This document shows, piece by piece, positions 16,980-25,330 of a DNA stretch of 53,240 nucleotides. The stretch is from contig JAAYHY010000074.1 in the NCBI GenBank assembly GCA_012735135.1, positions 1 to 53,240 of the forward strand, read 5' to 3'. A model generated the notes under the pieces. It ran no database searches and had not been told where the DNA came from. It saw only the letters and a program-made list of their open reading frames with translations. Positions within the stretch are counted from its first letter, which is position 1. Each line of letters starts with the position of its first letter. The position numbers and the translations under genes are program-made. Source of the DNA: Bacillota bacterium. GTDB taxonomy: Bacteria > Bacillota > UBA4882 > UBA10575.

Positions 16980-17180
16980 ATGATGCCTGAGGTGGACCTG
17001 ATCTTCAAAATCGCCGGGGTGGGGGTTTTAATCCTCTTACTCAATATCCTTTTTAAGCAGGCGGGTAAGGATGAATATGCCTATATACTCACTTTAGTCG
17101 GGGTGGTGGTCGTCTTTATTGTCGCCATTCAGATGATCCAAAGATTTTTCCAGGAGGTCCGGGCGGTCTTTGGTCTGTAA
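16980..17180 (+). CDS. spoIIIAC: Stage III sporulation protein AC
   Basis: A membrane protein of 66 residues with two hydrophobic helices separated by a short turn containing KQAGKDEYAY, as expected for SpoIIIAC. It is part of the membrane ring of the feeding channel. GGGGAGGG lies upstream; the ATG at 16980 is directly followed by another ATG at 16983. It begins 60 bases after spoIIIAB and is closely followed by spoIIIAD. Confidence 0.95.
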   Translation: MMPEVDLIFKIAGVGVLILLLNILFKQAGKDEYAYILTLVGVVVVFIVAIQMIQRFFQEVRAVFGL

Positions 17181-17195
17181 CAGAGGTGAGGATGA

Positions 17196-17579
17196 TTGGA
17201 TATTCTCCTCTTTCTCGGGATCACGCTGGTGTCCTTGGTTTTAATTACCCTTTTGCGCCGGGAGTACAAAGAGTATGCGGTTTTGCTCTCTGCCGTGGTC
17301 GGAGCAGCGATTATGTTACGCCTGGTCGGGCGGCTCGCGGAGTTGATCACAGCGTTTACCTATTTGGCGGAGAAAGCCCAGATTGACTCGGATTACCTCT
17401 CAACCATTTTCAAAGTGATGGGGGTGGCTTATCTGGCCGGGTTCGGCGGGCAAATCTGCCGGGATGCCGATGAAAACGCCCTTGCTCTCAAACTGGAGTT
17501 AGCCGGAAAGATTATTATTCTGTTCATGGCCGTTCCGGTGATGGTGGCGATTTTGGAGATAGTCCTCCGCATCTTTTAA
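17196..17579 (+). CDS. spoIIIAD: Stage III sporulation protein AD
   Basis: A membrane protein of 127 residues with several hydrophobic helices and the conserved stretch GVAYLAGFGGQICRDADENALA. It works with SpoIIIAC and SpoIIIAE in the membrane part of the channel. The start is a TTG at 17196 with GAGGTGAGG just upstream; the nearby ATG at 17192 is in another frame. Confidence 0.95.
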   Translation: MDILLFLGITLVSLVLITLLRREYKEYAVLLSAVVGAAIMLRLVGRLAELITAFTYLAEKAQIDSDYLSTIFKVMGVAYLAGFGGQICRDADENALALKLELAGKIIILFMAVPVMVAILEIVLRIF

Positions 17580-17608
17580 CGTCGGATCCGGGAAAAGGGG
17601 GGATGGGC

Positions 17609-18784
17609 ATGGGGGAAAGGAGCGACCGGCGCCGGTGGTTGGCGGGATGGCTGGGGATCCTGCTTATCCTGGCTTCACCGGCCCATGGTCAAGAGTTAAA
17701 TCCATTGGAACCGGTTTTGGACCAGGAAATTGCGGCCCTCGATCTGGAAGCGCTCACTTCTTTTCTGGCCCGGTTGGACGGGGAGACCCAGGAGCTTTTA
17801 CCCCGTTGGGATCTGAAAGGCTGGGTCCAGGGGGGTATGAAGCTGGATCTGGGCCAGTTACTCAAGAAGTGCGCCGCCTTTCTCGGCCGGGAAGTGGTGC
17901 TCAATCTCCATCTGCTGGGGAGGCTGATTTTGCTGGCGGTGATTGGCGGGGTCTTAAGCCATTTTCAGCAGGCCTGGGCCGGGGAGAGCATTGGCGGTTT
18001 GGTTGAAAATATTATTTATTTAATCCTCATGGGCTTGGCGGTGCAAAGCTTCACCACCACGTTACGGCTGGCCTATACGGCCCTGGAACGGGTGAACGAT
18101 TTCGTCATGGCCATTTTACCTTCGATCTTCACTTTGCTGGCGGCGGCGGGGGGAGTCACCCTGACCACCGTTTGCCATCCGGTGGTGTGGGGAGGGACCG
18201 GGATCGTGATCAGCATCATCAAGAACCTGGTGCTTCCCTTAATTTTACTGGCCGGGATGATCGGGTTGGTTTCCCGCTTGGCGAAGGGTTTTACCGTGAG
18301 TAAACTGGCGGAGGTTTCCCGGCAGGGCTCGATTTTGCTCCTCACCTTTCTTGTGACCATCTTTTTGGCGGTCGTTTCCCTCCAGGGGGTGACAGTGGCG
18401 ACCGTTGACGGCCTTGGTTTGCAGACGGCCAAGTTTGTTACGGGAAATCTGGTGCCGCTCGTGGGCGGGGTGGTCGCCGATAGCCTGGAGCTGGCCGCCG
18501 GGTGTTCCTTATTGATTAAAAACGCCCTCGGCGCCTTTGCCGCTTTGGGCGTTATTTTCCTCTGTATTTATCCGGCCTTAAAAATCCTGGTGGTGGCGTT
18601 TATCTACCGCTTGGCGGCGGTTTTTGTCCAACCGCTGGGCCAGGAGCGGCTGGCCGAATCCTTGCAGGAGATCGGGAAAACGGTGATGGTCATCTTCGCC
18701 GCCATCACGGTGGTCAGTCTGATGTTCTTCTTTTGCCTGACTATTCTGGTCGGGCTCGGGAACATGACCGCGGTCATGCGGTGA
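17609..18784 (+). CDS. spoIIIAE: Stage III sporulation protein AE
   Basis: A polytopic membrane protein of 391 residues, the usual size for SpoIIIAE. It has an N-terminal signal-like helix (about 10-28), an extracytoplasmic stretch, and then six or more hydrophobic helices with the conserved SIFTLLAAAGG and GNLVPLVGGVVADSLE. I prefer the ATG at 17609 because AAGGGGGG is then at a normal distance; the ATG at 17603 is too close. It ends 161 bases before the next gene, a longer gap than elsewhere in the operon. Confidence 0.95.
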   Translation: MGERSDRRRWLAGWLGILLILASPAHGQELNPLEPVLDQEIAALDLEALTSFLARLDGETQELLPRWDLKGWVQGGMKLDLGQLLKKCAAFLGREVVLNLHLLGRLILLAVIGGVLSHFQQAWAGESIGGLVENIIYLILMGLAVQSFTTTLRLAYTALERVNDFVMAILPSIFTLLAAAGGVTLTTVCHPVVWGGTGIVISIIKNLVLPLILLAGMIGLVSRLAKGFTVSKLAEVSRQGSILLLTFLVTIFLAVVSLQGVTVATVDGLGLQTAKFVTGNLVPLVGGVVADSLELAAGCSLLIKNALGAFAALGVIFLCIYPALKILVVAFIYRLAAVFVQPLGQERLAESLQEIGKTVMVIFAAITVVSLMFFFCLTILVGLGNMTAVMR

Positions 18785-18945
18785 AGACGGGTGGCGTGCG
18801 AAAAGTGACCCGTGGAGAACCACGTATGACAAGTGGAAGGGAAAGAGCGGCGCGTAACAAGGGACGCGCGCGCGTAGCAGTAAAAGGAAGGGATAAGACG
18901 CCAGCCAATGAGCGGTAACGAACGGCGGGCAAGGGGTTGGTTCCG

Positions 18946-19452
18946 ATGAAAGAAGCGCTGAAAAGTTTGTTGGCTTTAATTTTGTTGGCCGGTTTTTTGG
19001 AACTCCTGCTGCCCGATGATAAGATGCGCAAGTACGGGCAGATGGTGGTAGGTTTGATTGTTTTGTTCTCCTTCATCAACCTGGTGGTCCAGATCGGCCG
19101 GGATCTTCCGCTGAAGCTGCCGGAGGGTGGAGGGTTGGCCCCGCCGGCGACGGAGGTCTTAGTCGCCGATGGGCTGGATTTGCGGCGCCGGGGGGAGGAA
19201 CAGGCCGCCCGGCTTACCGCCGCGGGCATCCAGGGGGAAGTGGAGCGGTTTTTACGACAGATCACCGGACGGGAGGGGATCCGGGTGGAGCTTCTGCCGG
19301 CCGTAGAAAAGGGAACCCGGCCGGTGCGGGTGGTAATCCCGGCGGACACCGGGGTTCCGGTGGCTGTTTTACAAAGAACGGTCGCCGCGCTATTGGCGGT
19401 GCCCGCCGATCAGGTGGAGGTGAAAGAGGAAGGTGAAGACGGGCAATCCTAA
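18946..19452 (+). CDS. spoIIIAF: Stage III sporulation protein AF
   Basis: A protein of 168 residues with two N-terminal transmembrane helices (about 4-22 and 31-50) and a soluble C-terminal domain that in this family has a ring-building fold. The motif between the helices, LLLPDDKMRKYGQMVVGL, is well conserved. The start at the ATG at 18946 has AAGGGG nine bases upstream. Its end overlaps the start of spoIIIAG. Confidence 0.93.
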   Translation: MKEALKSLLALILLAGFLELLLPDDKMRKYGQMVVGLIVLFSFINLVVQIGRDLPLKLPEGGGLAPPATEVLVADGLDLRRRGEEQAARLTAAGIQGEVERFLRQITGREGIRVELLPAVEKGTRPVRVVIPADTGVPVAVLQRTVAALLAVPADQVEVKEEGEDGQS

Positions 19453-20047
19453 AGGTCTGTTTGATCCGGCCAAAATAAAGGATCTCCTCGGCTTGCAAAA
19501 GCTTCCAGTTAAGGAGAGAAAGCTGGTCCTGACCGCTCTCTTGTTGGTGGGGACCGGTATTGGGTTTATGTTGTGGGGCGGAAGCATGGAATCGCCGCCG
19601 CCGGCGCCCAGCCCGGCACTGCCGGCCAAAGGACCGGCCCTTTTGGAGACGGCCGGCGAAGACTGGAGCGAAAGCCGTCTGGAACGGGAGGTGGCGGCGG
19701 TGCTTGCCCAGATTAAAGGGGTTGGACGGGTGGTCGTCGATCTCCATCTGGCGGCTACGGAAGAGACGGCTTGGCTTTACCGGGAGGAACGTCAGGAACG
19801 GGTGACCCCGGCGGAGCAGGGCGGGGAGACCCGGGAGCTTACGGTCCGGCGGGAACCGGTTTTCCAGCGGAAAAGCGGTGGTGAAGAGGCTCCGGTCGCC
19901 ACCGGAAAAAAGGCGCCTGTGATCAGCGGCGTGCTGGTGGTGGCGGAAGGGGCGTCCGATCCGGTCCTCCAGCGACAACTGGCCGAAGCGACCGCGGTTT
20001 TGCTGGGGGTCGCCCTCCACCGGGTGATTGTATTACCGTGGGGTTAA
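19433..20047 (+). CDS. spoIIIAG: Stage III sporulation protein AG
   Basis: SpoIIIAG (204 residues) forms a large ring in the space between the two membranes around the forespore. One N-terminal transmembrane helix (VLTALLLVGTGIGFMLWG) is followed by a variable linker and the ring-building domain from about residue 75, with GVGRVVVDLHL and a late ISGVLVVAEGASDP motif. The start is a GTG at 19433 that overlaps spoIIIAF by 20 bases. Confidence 0.94.
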   Translation: MKTGNPKGLFDPAKIKDLLGLQKLPVKERKLVLTALLLVGTGIGFMLWGGSMESPPPAPSPALPAKGPALLETAGEDWSESRLEREVAAVLAQIKGVGRVVVDLHLAATEETAWLYREERQERVTPAEQGGETRELTVRREPVFQRKSGGEEAPVATGKKAPVISGVLVVAEGASDPVLQRQLAEATAVLLGVALHRVIVLPWG

Positions 20048-20108
20048 TATTTAAAAAGTTTATAGGTAAAAAACGAGAAGTGGAGAAACTTAAAGGGAGG
20101 GTAGACGA

Positions 20109-20615
20109 TTGAGGTGGAAAAGACCCGAGCCATTCTTCGCCTTACTTCTTTTTGGCGCGAGTTTTCTCCTCTTGTGCGGGGTTGGCTTCTACAGCCGGCT
20201 TATTTCCGGCGCCCCTTCACCGGCGCCGCCCGAACCCGAGGGCGCGGTTGCCGTCGTGGCGGCGGAAGACAGCAGCGACCAGGCGGCCCTTGCTGAATTT
20301 CGCTGGAACCGGGACCGGGAACGAAGCCGTCTCCAGGAGACTTTGGAAAAAATGCTCCGCACCGCCGAAGGGGAGCAAATCACCAAAGTCCAGAATGAAC
20401 TGTTGGCTTTGGTGAAACGTCAAACCATGGAGAAGGAGTTGGAAAACCTCTTGACGGCGAAGGGTTATCCCTATAATGCGGTGGCCGTTTATCCGGAGGC
20501 GGTGGCGGTCATCATTAAACGGCAAGCGTTGAATCCGGTTGCGGTGGCTGAGATTGGGGAGCTGGTGACCAGGATCACCGGATACCGTGCGGAACAGGTG
20601 CGGATCATGGAATAA
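20109..20615 (+). CDS. spoIIIAH: Stage III sporulation protein AH
   Basis: SpoIIIAH (168 residues) is the mother-cell partner of SpoIIQ in the channel. It has a single N-terminal membrane helix (about 9-26), a charged linker, and a YscJ/FliF-like domain at the C-terminus. The segment beginning NRDRERSRLQETLEKML is typical. The start is a TTG at 20109 with GGAGGG upstream. It is the last spoIIIA gene; accB follows after about 110 bases without a clear terminator. Confidence 0.93.
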   Translation: MRWKRPEPFFALLLFGASFLLLCGVGFYSRLISGAPSPAPPEPEGAVAVVAAEDSSDQAALAEFRWNRDRERSRLQETLEKMLRTAEGEQITKVQNELLALVKRQTMEKELENLLTAKGYPYNAVAVYPEAVAVIIKRQALNPVAVAEIGELVTRITGYRAEQVRIME

Positions 20616-20724
20616 ACCCGGAAGACCGGGCCGGGAAAAACCGCTCAAGAAAAAGAGGAAATTTATAGGACGGTGCGGAATAGAAATAACGTTTTCCATA
20701 TGCCAAGCTAAGGAGAGTGGGACC

Positions 20725-21201
20725 ATGAACATAAAGGAAATAAAAGAACTAATGCAAATGCTGGTCGAGACCGATATTACCGAACTTAACCTGGAAAGTG
20801 ACGGCACAAAGATCGTGATCAAAAAGGGAGTTCCCGGAGTGGTGCAGCCGGTAGTTACGGTCACGCCGACCGCTTCTCCCGCGCCCGCGGCGACAGGAAA
20901 CGTGGCCCCGCCGGCCCCGAATCCCCCTCAGGAGAAGGGCGGGCGAACGCTGGCGTCCAACCAAGAGTATGTCTGCGCGGAGATTGTGGGCACTTTTTAC
21001 CGGGCGCCCGGTCCCGGGGAAGCCCCCTTTGTCCAGGTGGGAGAGATGGTGGAACCCGGGAAGACCTTATGTATTATTGAAGCGATGAAAGTGATGAATG
21101 AGATTGAAAGTCCGCTCCGGGGGAAGGTGGTAGAGGTTCTTGTCGATGACGCCGAACCGGTTGAATATGGACAACCCCTCTTCATCATAGAAAAAATCTA
21201 A
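20725..21201 (+). CDS. accB: Biotin carboxyl carrier protein of acetyl-CoA carboxylase
   Basis: AccB (158 residues) carries the biotin used by acetyl-CoA carboxylase in the first step of fatty acid synthesis. The N-terminal IKELMQMLVETDITELNLE helix region, a Pro/Ala linker and the C-terminal biotinyl domain are present; K122 in the motif CIIEAMKVMNEI is the biotinylation site. The ATG at 20725 has AAGGAGAG upstream. It is followed 25 bases later by accC. The carboxyltransferase genes are elsewhere. Confidence 0.97.
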   Translation: MNIKEIKELMQMLVETDITELNLESDGTKIVIKKGVPGVVQPVVTVTPTASPAPAATGNVAPPAPNPPQEKGGRTLASNQEYVCAEIVGTFYRAPGPGEAPFVQVGEMVEPGKTLCIIEAMKVMNEIESPLRGKVVEVLVDDAEPVEYGQPLFIIEKI

Positions 21202-21226
21202 CCAGAGGCCGGAGGTGTGATGATCG

Positions 21227-22582
21227 GTGTTTGGCAAGATTTTAGTCGCCAACCGGGGCGAAATCGCCTTGCGGGTGATCCGGGCTTGTAAAGAGCTGGG
21301 CATCGAAACGGTAGCGATCTATTCCGAAGCGGATCAGAATGCTTTACACGTGCGCTATGCCGATGAAGCGGTTTGTGTCGGACCGGCGGCGCCGGGGAAG
21401 AGTTATTTAAATATTATTAATATTATTAGCACCGCGACGATTGCCGGTGTGGACGCCATTCATCCGGGTTACGGGTTTTTGGCGGAGAATCCGCGCTTTG
21501 TCGAGATCTGCGAGACCCATAATATTAAGTTTATTGGCCCTTCCGCCCAGGTGATGGAGAAGATGGGCGATAAATCACGGGCCAAAAGGATCATGCGGGA
21601 ACAGGGGATCCCGGTGATTCCCGGTTCCGATGGGCCGCTTACGTCTGTCGAAGAAGCGGAAGAAGTGGCGGCCGCCATTGGTTATCCGGTCATCATCAAG
21701 GCCTCGGCCGGCGGCGGTGGCCGGGGGATGCGGGTGGTTTCTTCACCGGCCGAGCTGAAACAAGCGGTGCAAACCGCCCAGATGGAAGCGGAAGCCGCCT
21801 TTGGCGAGCCTGCGGTTTATTTGGAAAAGTACCTGGAAGAACCGCGGCATATTGAGATCCAGGTTCTCTTTGATGAGCATGGAAACGGCGTCTATCTTGG
21901 CGAACGGGATTGTTCCCTCCAACGGCGCCACCAAAAGATTTTAGAGGAGGCCCCTTCCCCGCGGGTCACCCCGGAACTCAGGAAAGCTTTGGGCGAAGCC
22001 GCAATTAAAGGAGCGCGGGCCGTCGGGTATACCAACGCGGGGACGGTGGAGTTTCTCGTTGATAAAGATGACCGGTTTTACTTTATGGAGATGAACACCA
22101 GGATCCAAGTGGAGCACCCGGTCACCGAGATGATTACCGGTATTGATCTGGTTAAGCAGCAGATTTTAATCGCCGCCGGCGAGAAGTTGCCTTGGCGGCA
22201 GGAGGAGATTACCCTTCGTGGTCACGCCCTGGAATGCCGGATCAACGCGGAAGATCCGGAGAAAAATTTCCTGCCCCATCCCGGACCGATCGATTTTTAC
22301 CATGCGCCCGGCGGACCGGGGATCCGGGTTGATAGCGCGGCTTATTCCGGGTGTGTGATTAGCCCCTATTATGATTCGTTGGTGGGCAAGCTGATTGCCT
22401 GGGGCGAGACGCGGGAGGAAGCCATCGCCCGGATGATCCGGGCCTTGGAAGAGTATGAGATTGTCGGGATTCCGTCGACCATCCTCTTCCACCTGGAGAT
22501 CCTCTATCATCCCGATTTTCTGAAAGGAGAATTTACGACGGATTTTATCAATAATTTGCTAAATGAGTTACAACCCGAATAA
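21227..22582 (+). CDS. accC: Acetyl-CoA carboxylase, biotin carboxylase subunit
   Basis: Biotin carboxylase (451 residues) uses ATP and bicarbonate to carboxylate the biotin on AccB. The N-terminal KILVANRGEIALRVIRAC, the ATP-grasp glycine loop KASAGGGGRGMRVV, and the catalytic EMNTRIQVEHPVTE are all intact. The start is a GTG at 21227 with GGAGGTG upstream. The accB-accC pair after spoIIIAH is common in spore-forming Clostridia. Confidence 0.97.
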   Translation: MFGKILVANRGEIALRVIRACKELGIETVAIYSEADQNALHVRYADEAVCVGPAAPGKSYLNIINIISTATIAGVDAIHPGYGFLAENPRFVEICETHNIKFIGPSAQVMEKMGDKSRAKRIMREQGIPVIPGSDGPLTSVEEAEEVAAAIGYPVIIKASAGGGGRGMRVVSSPAELKQAVQTAQMEAEAAFGEPAVYLEKYLEEPRHIEIQVLFDEHGNGVYLGERDCSLQRRHQKILEEAPSPRVTPELRKALGEAAIKGARAVGYTNAGTVEFLVDKDDRFYFMEMNTRIQVEHPVTEMITGIDLVKQQILIAAGEKLPWRQEEITLRGHALECRINAEDPEKNFLPHPGPIDFYHAPGGPGIRVDSAAYSGCVISPYYDSLVGKLIAWGETREEAIARMIRALEEYEIVGIPSTILFHLEILYHPDFLKGEFTTDFINNLLNELQPE

Positions 22583-22632
22583 AATTGATGCGGGTTGGGC
22601 CATAAGATTATTATTGTATGGAGGTGGCAGGA

Positions 22633-23037
22633 GTGGCCAGAGATTTTAATTCCGAACAAGAGTGGGACGAGAAAAACGGTACGATCCGGATTGCCAACGA
22701 AGTGGTTGGCGTGATCGCCGGACTGGCGGCGATGGAAGTCAAGGGTGTTTACGGGATGAGCGGCGGTATGGTCGATGGCATTACTGAGCTCTTGAAGAAA
22801 AAGAACCTGTCCAAAGGGGTAAGGGTGGAAGTCGGGGAGAAAGAGGCCGCCATCGATCTTTCAATCATTGTGGAGTACGGTTCAAAAATCCCCGAGGTGG
22901 CCGTGGCCGTCCAGGAGAACGTCAAGCGGGCCATTGAAAGCATGACCGGTTTGACGGTGGTGGAGGTCAATGTCCACATCCAAGGGGTGGAATTTCAACA
23001 GGAGGAACAGCCGCCGGAGGAAAAACGGGTAAAATAA
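22633..23037 (+). CDS. Asp23/Gls24 family envelope stress protein
   Basis: A protein of 134 residues of the alkaline-shock Asp23 family. These proteins sit at the inner face of the membrane, bound to AmaP, and are linked to cell envelope stress. Conserved parts are GTIRIANEVVGVIAGLAAMEVKG near the N-terminus (first 20 residues of it are the clearest) and VAVQENVKRAIESMTGL. I chose the GTG at 22633 because GGAGGTGG precedes it; the ATG at 22618 overlaps that ribosome binding site. The next two genes complete the usual cluster. Confidence 0.92.
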   Translation: MARDFNSEQEWDEKNGTIRIANEVVGVIAGLAAMEVKGVYGMSGGMVDGITELLKKKNLSKGVRVEVGEKEAAIDLSIIVEYGSKIPEVAVAVQENVKRAIESMTGLTVVEVNVHIQGVEFQQEEQPPEEKRVK

Positions 23038-23062
23038 ACGGGGGCAAGGAGGAAAGAATGGG

Positions 23063-23596
23063 ATGAAGATTTCTTACCGCGTGGTAATTATCTTTAGTTC
23101 ATTGGTCATGTTTGTGCTTGCTGTCTTCTTTTTCGGCCTGTTGCTGGGGAAAGATGTTTTTCAGACCCTTGGGGTGTTTAGCGTGGGGGAAGAGGGTAAG
23201 ATCTTTAAACTCCTGGCGTTTCTCTTTTTCTTCGTCCTCTTCGTCCTCCTCTGGATGGCCGGGTTGCATACGAAAAAGGAATTAAGAACCATTATCCATG
23301 AAACCGAGTTGGGTGAGGTCCGGATCTCCTCGCCGGCCGTGGAGGCATTGGCCTTGCGGGCCGTGAAGAAGATCAGAGGGGTGAAGGAAGCGGAAATCCG
23401 GGTTTTAACCGAAAACAATTGCCTCAGTTTTCAGGTGGGGATCGTCAGTTCTCCCGATCTCAATATCCCCCAGTTGATCTATGAGATCCGGGATGAACTG
23501 CGCCGGTATATCCAGGAGACGATTGGGATTCCGGTCAGCAACACGGAAGTAACCGTGACAAGAGTCTCCTCCGAACCACGGGCCAGGGTCGAATAA
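23063..23596 (+). CDS. amaP: Alkaline shock response membrane anchor protein AmaP
   Basis: A protein of 177 residues with two N-terminal transmembrane helices (about 7-28 and 50-68) and a C-terminal soluble domain starting near KELRTIIHETELGEVRIS. AmaP anchors Asp23 to the membrane. The position between an asp23 gene and a DUF2273 gene supports the call. The ATG at 23063 follows a GGAGG further upstream. Confidence 0.9.
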   Translation: MKISYRVVIIFSSLVMFVLAVFFFGLLLGKDVFQTLGVFSVGEEGKIFKLLAFLFFFVLFVLLWMAGLHTKKELRTIIHETELGEVRISSPAVEALALRAVKKIRGVKEAEIRVLTENNCLSFQVGIVSSPDLNIPQLIYEIRDELRRYIQETIGIPVSNTEVTVTRVSSEPRARVE

Positions 23597-23609
23597 GGAG
23601 GGCGGATGG

Positions 23610-23849
23610 ATGGAAGAAAAAGATAACCACCAGCTTCTAAAGGTTTTAATGACCTACAAGGGGCGGATATTTTCGTCCTTGTTGGGGATTGTCACCGGGA
23701 TTTTAGTGCTCTGCCTGGGCTGGATTAAAGCTTTGTCTTTTCTCTTCTGCGTCTTAACCGGGTATTTGTTGGGCAGAAAAATCGATAGCGGCAGCGAGTT
23801 AAGGCTGCCCAGATTGACGAGGTTTTTTCAAAGACGACGATTTCAGTAA
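23610..23849 (+). CDS. DUF2273 small membrane protein
   Basis: A membrane protein of 79 residues with two close hydrophobic helices (about 20-37 and 39-54) and a basic C-terminus. It matches the DUF2273 family that accompanies Asp23 and AmaP genes; its role is unknown. AAGGAGGG lies seven bases before the ATG. Confidence 0.88.
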   Translation: MEEKDNHQLLKVLMTYKGRIFSSLLGIVTGILVLCLGWIKALSFLFCVLTGYLLGRKIDSGSELRLPRLTRFFQRRRFQ

Positions 23850-23865
23850 CTCGAGGTAGACAACG

Positions 23866-24306
23866 ATGAGTAGACGTTTGGCAAGGGAATTGGCTTTCTT
23901 TGTGTTATTCCAGTATGATTTGGGGCGGGTGCCTTGGCGGGACGCGCTCCAGCGCTTATTGGCGGAGCATGAGCTTTCGCCGGAGGCGGTTACGTTTCTC
24001 CAGGCGGTGGTGGAGGGCGCCATCACCAAGCGGGAAGAGATCGACCGCCTGCTAATTCAATATTCGCAGGACTGGCCTTTATACCGTATGGCCAGCACCG
24101 ACCGGAATCTACTCAGGCTGGCCATCTACGAATTGTTGTACCGGAGTGACATTCCGGTGGAGGTTACCGTGAATGAAGCGGTGGAACTGGCGAAGAAATA
24201 TGGGGATGAGGATTCCGGGAAATTCGTTAACGGTGTTTTGGGCAGTGTGATCCGGGAAATTCGAAAATTAGTGGAGGTACCCGTCAAGGCCGACGGGAAG
24301 CCGTAA
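23866..24306 (+). CDS. nusB: Transcription antitermination factor NusB
   Basis: NusB (146 residues) binds boxA RNA with ribosomal protein S10 and supports transcription of ribosomal RNA operons. The N-terminal RLARELAFFVLFQYDL and the C-terminal PVEVTVNEAVELAKKYG followed by FVNGVLGSV are classic. A GAGGT ribosome binding site precedes the ATG. It lies 16 bases behind the DUF2273 gene. Confidence 0.96.
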   Translation: MSRRLARELAFFVLFQYDLGRVPWRDALQRLLAEHELSPEAVTFLQAVVEGAITKREEIDRLLIQYSQDWPLYRMASTDRNLLRLAIYELLYRSDIPVEVTVNEAVELAKKYGDEDSGKFVNGVLGSVIREIRKLVEVPVKADGKP

Positions 24307-24323
24307 GGATAGGAGGATAAAGT

Positions 24324-25330
24324 TTGGGGTAAAGACAAGCGGTTCCACCTCCTCCGGCTACTATCTCGGTCTGGATACCAGTTGCTATACAACTTCTTTG
24401 GCGCTTACGGATGCGGAGGGAGGCGTCGTTCAGGATTGCCGCCGGGTCCTAACGGTGGAGAAAGGGGCAAGAGGGCTTCGACAATCGGAAGCCCTTTTCC
24501 AACATTTGAAGAACCTTCCCGAATTGGTGGAAGCAGGCGCGTCTTTCCGCCCCCTGCGCGGGGTGGCTTTTTCTGCCCGTCCCCGGCCGGTGGCGGGTTC
24601 CTACTTACCGGTCTTTTTGGCCGGAGCCAATTTTGCCCGGGTGATTGCGGCGACCGCCGGGGTTCCGCTTTTGCCCTCTTCCCACCAAGAAGGCCACATC
24701 CGGGCGGCCTTGGTGGGTTCGGGACTGACCAGCGAGGCCTTTTTTGGCTTGCATCTTTCCGGAGGGACGACGGAATTGTTGGCCGTCAAAAGGAAACCGG
24801 GAGGGTTCACCATCAAGCTGCTGGGAGGTACCTCCGACTTGCATGCCGGCCAGATGGTCGACCGGATCGGGGTTGCGCTGGGTCTTCCCTTTCCCGCCGG
24901 CCCCCATTTGGAGGCGTTGGCGGAAAAAGGAGAGGCGAAGCTCCGGCTCCCCGTGGCCGTGCAGGGCATGACGGTCAGTTTTTCCGGACCGACTTCCGCT
25001 GCTTTACGTTACTGGGAGAGCAAGGTGGCCCCCGCCGACCTGGCCCGGGCAGTCTTGGACTGCCTGGTGGAATCGGTTTTTCTTCTCCTCAAGGCCGGAG
25101 TGGAGACGGGGGAACCGGGTTGTCATGAAGTATTGATCTTTGGCGGAGTGGCCAGCAATGCTTACCTCCGCCGGGAGCTTGTGGCGCGGACCGCTGGACT
25201 GCCCCGGGGGCTTAAGGTGTATTTTGGGGAGACCGGATTATCCTCGGATAATGCGGTGGGCCTTGCTTTACTGGCCCGGGAGGCTTTGGCGGCCGGCGCC
25301 GGGGAAGGGGGAAAAAGCCGTGGGGAATAA
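24324..25330 (+). CDS. Kae1-like (TsaD-related, glycoprotease-fold) protein with disturbed start
   Basis: A Kae1/TsaD-like ASKHA-fold protein of about 334 residues, of the kind found next to nusB and xseA in Clostridia; function not established. The N-terminal signature LDTSCYTTSLAL and the later HLSGGTTELL, FSGPTSAALRYW and FGGVASNAYLRREL are clear. The frame is intact from about 24326, but it has no ATG, GTG or TTG before 24398, which would cut through the N-terminal signature. An ideal AGGAGG ribosome binding site (24311) instead points to a TTG at 24324 that is one base out of frame. One more G in the GGGG run would repair it. Most likely a single-base error or a recent frameshift; see the finding. 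Confidence 0.82.

Noticed and set aside
24382-25128. Alternative 248-codon frame overlapping the Kae1-like gene
   Set aside because: Low-complexity Gly/Arg/Pro translation typical of an out-of-frame shadow; the conserved motifs are in the other frame.
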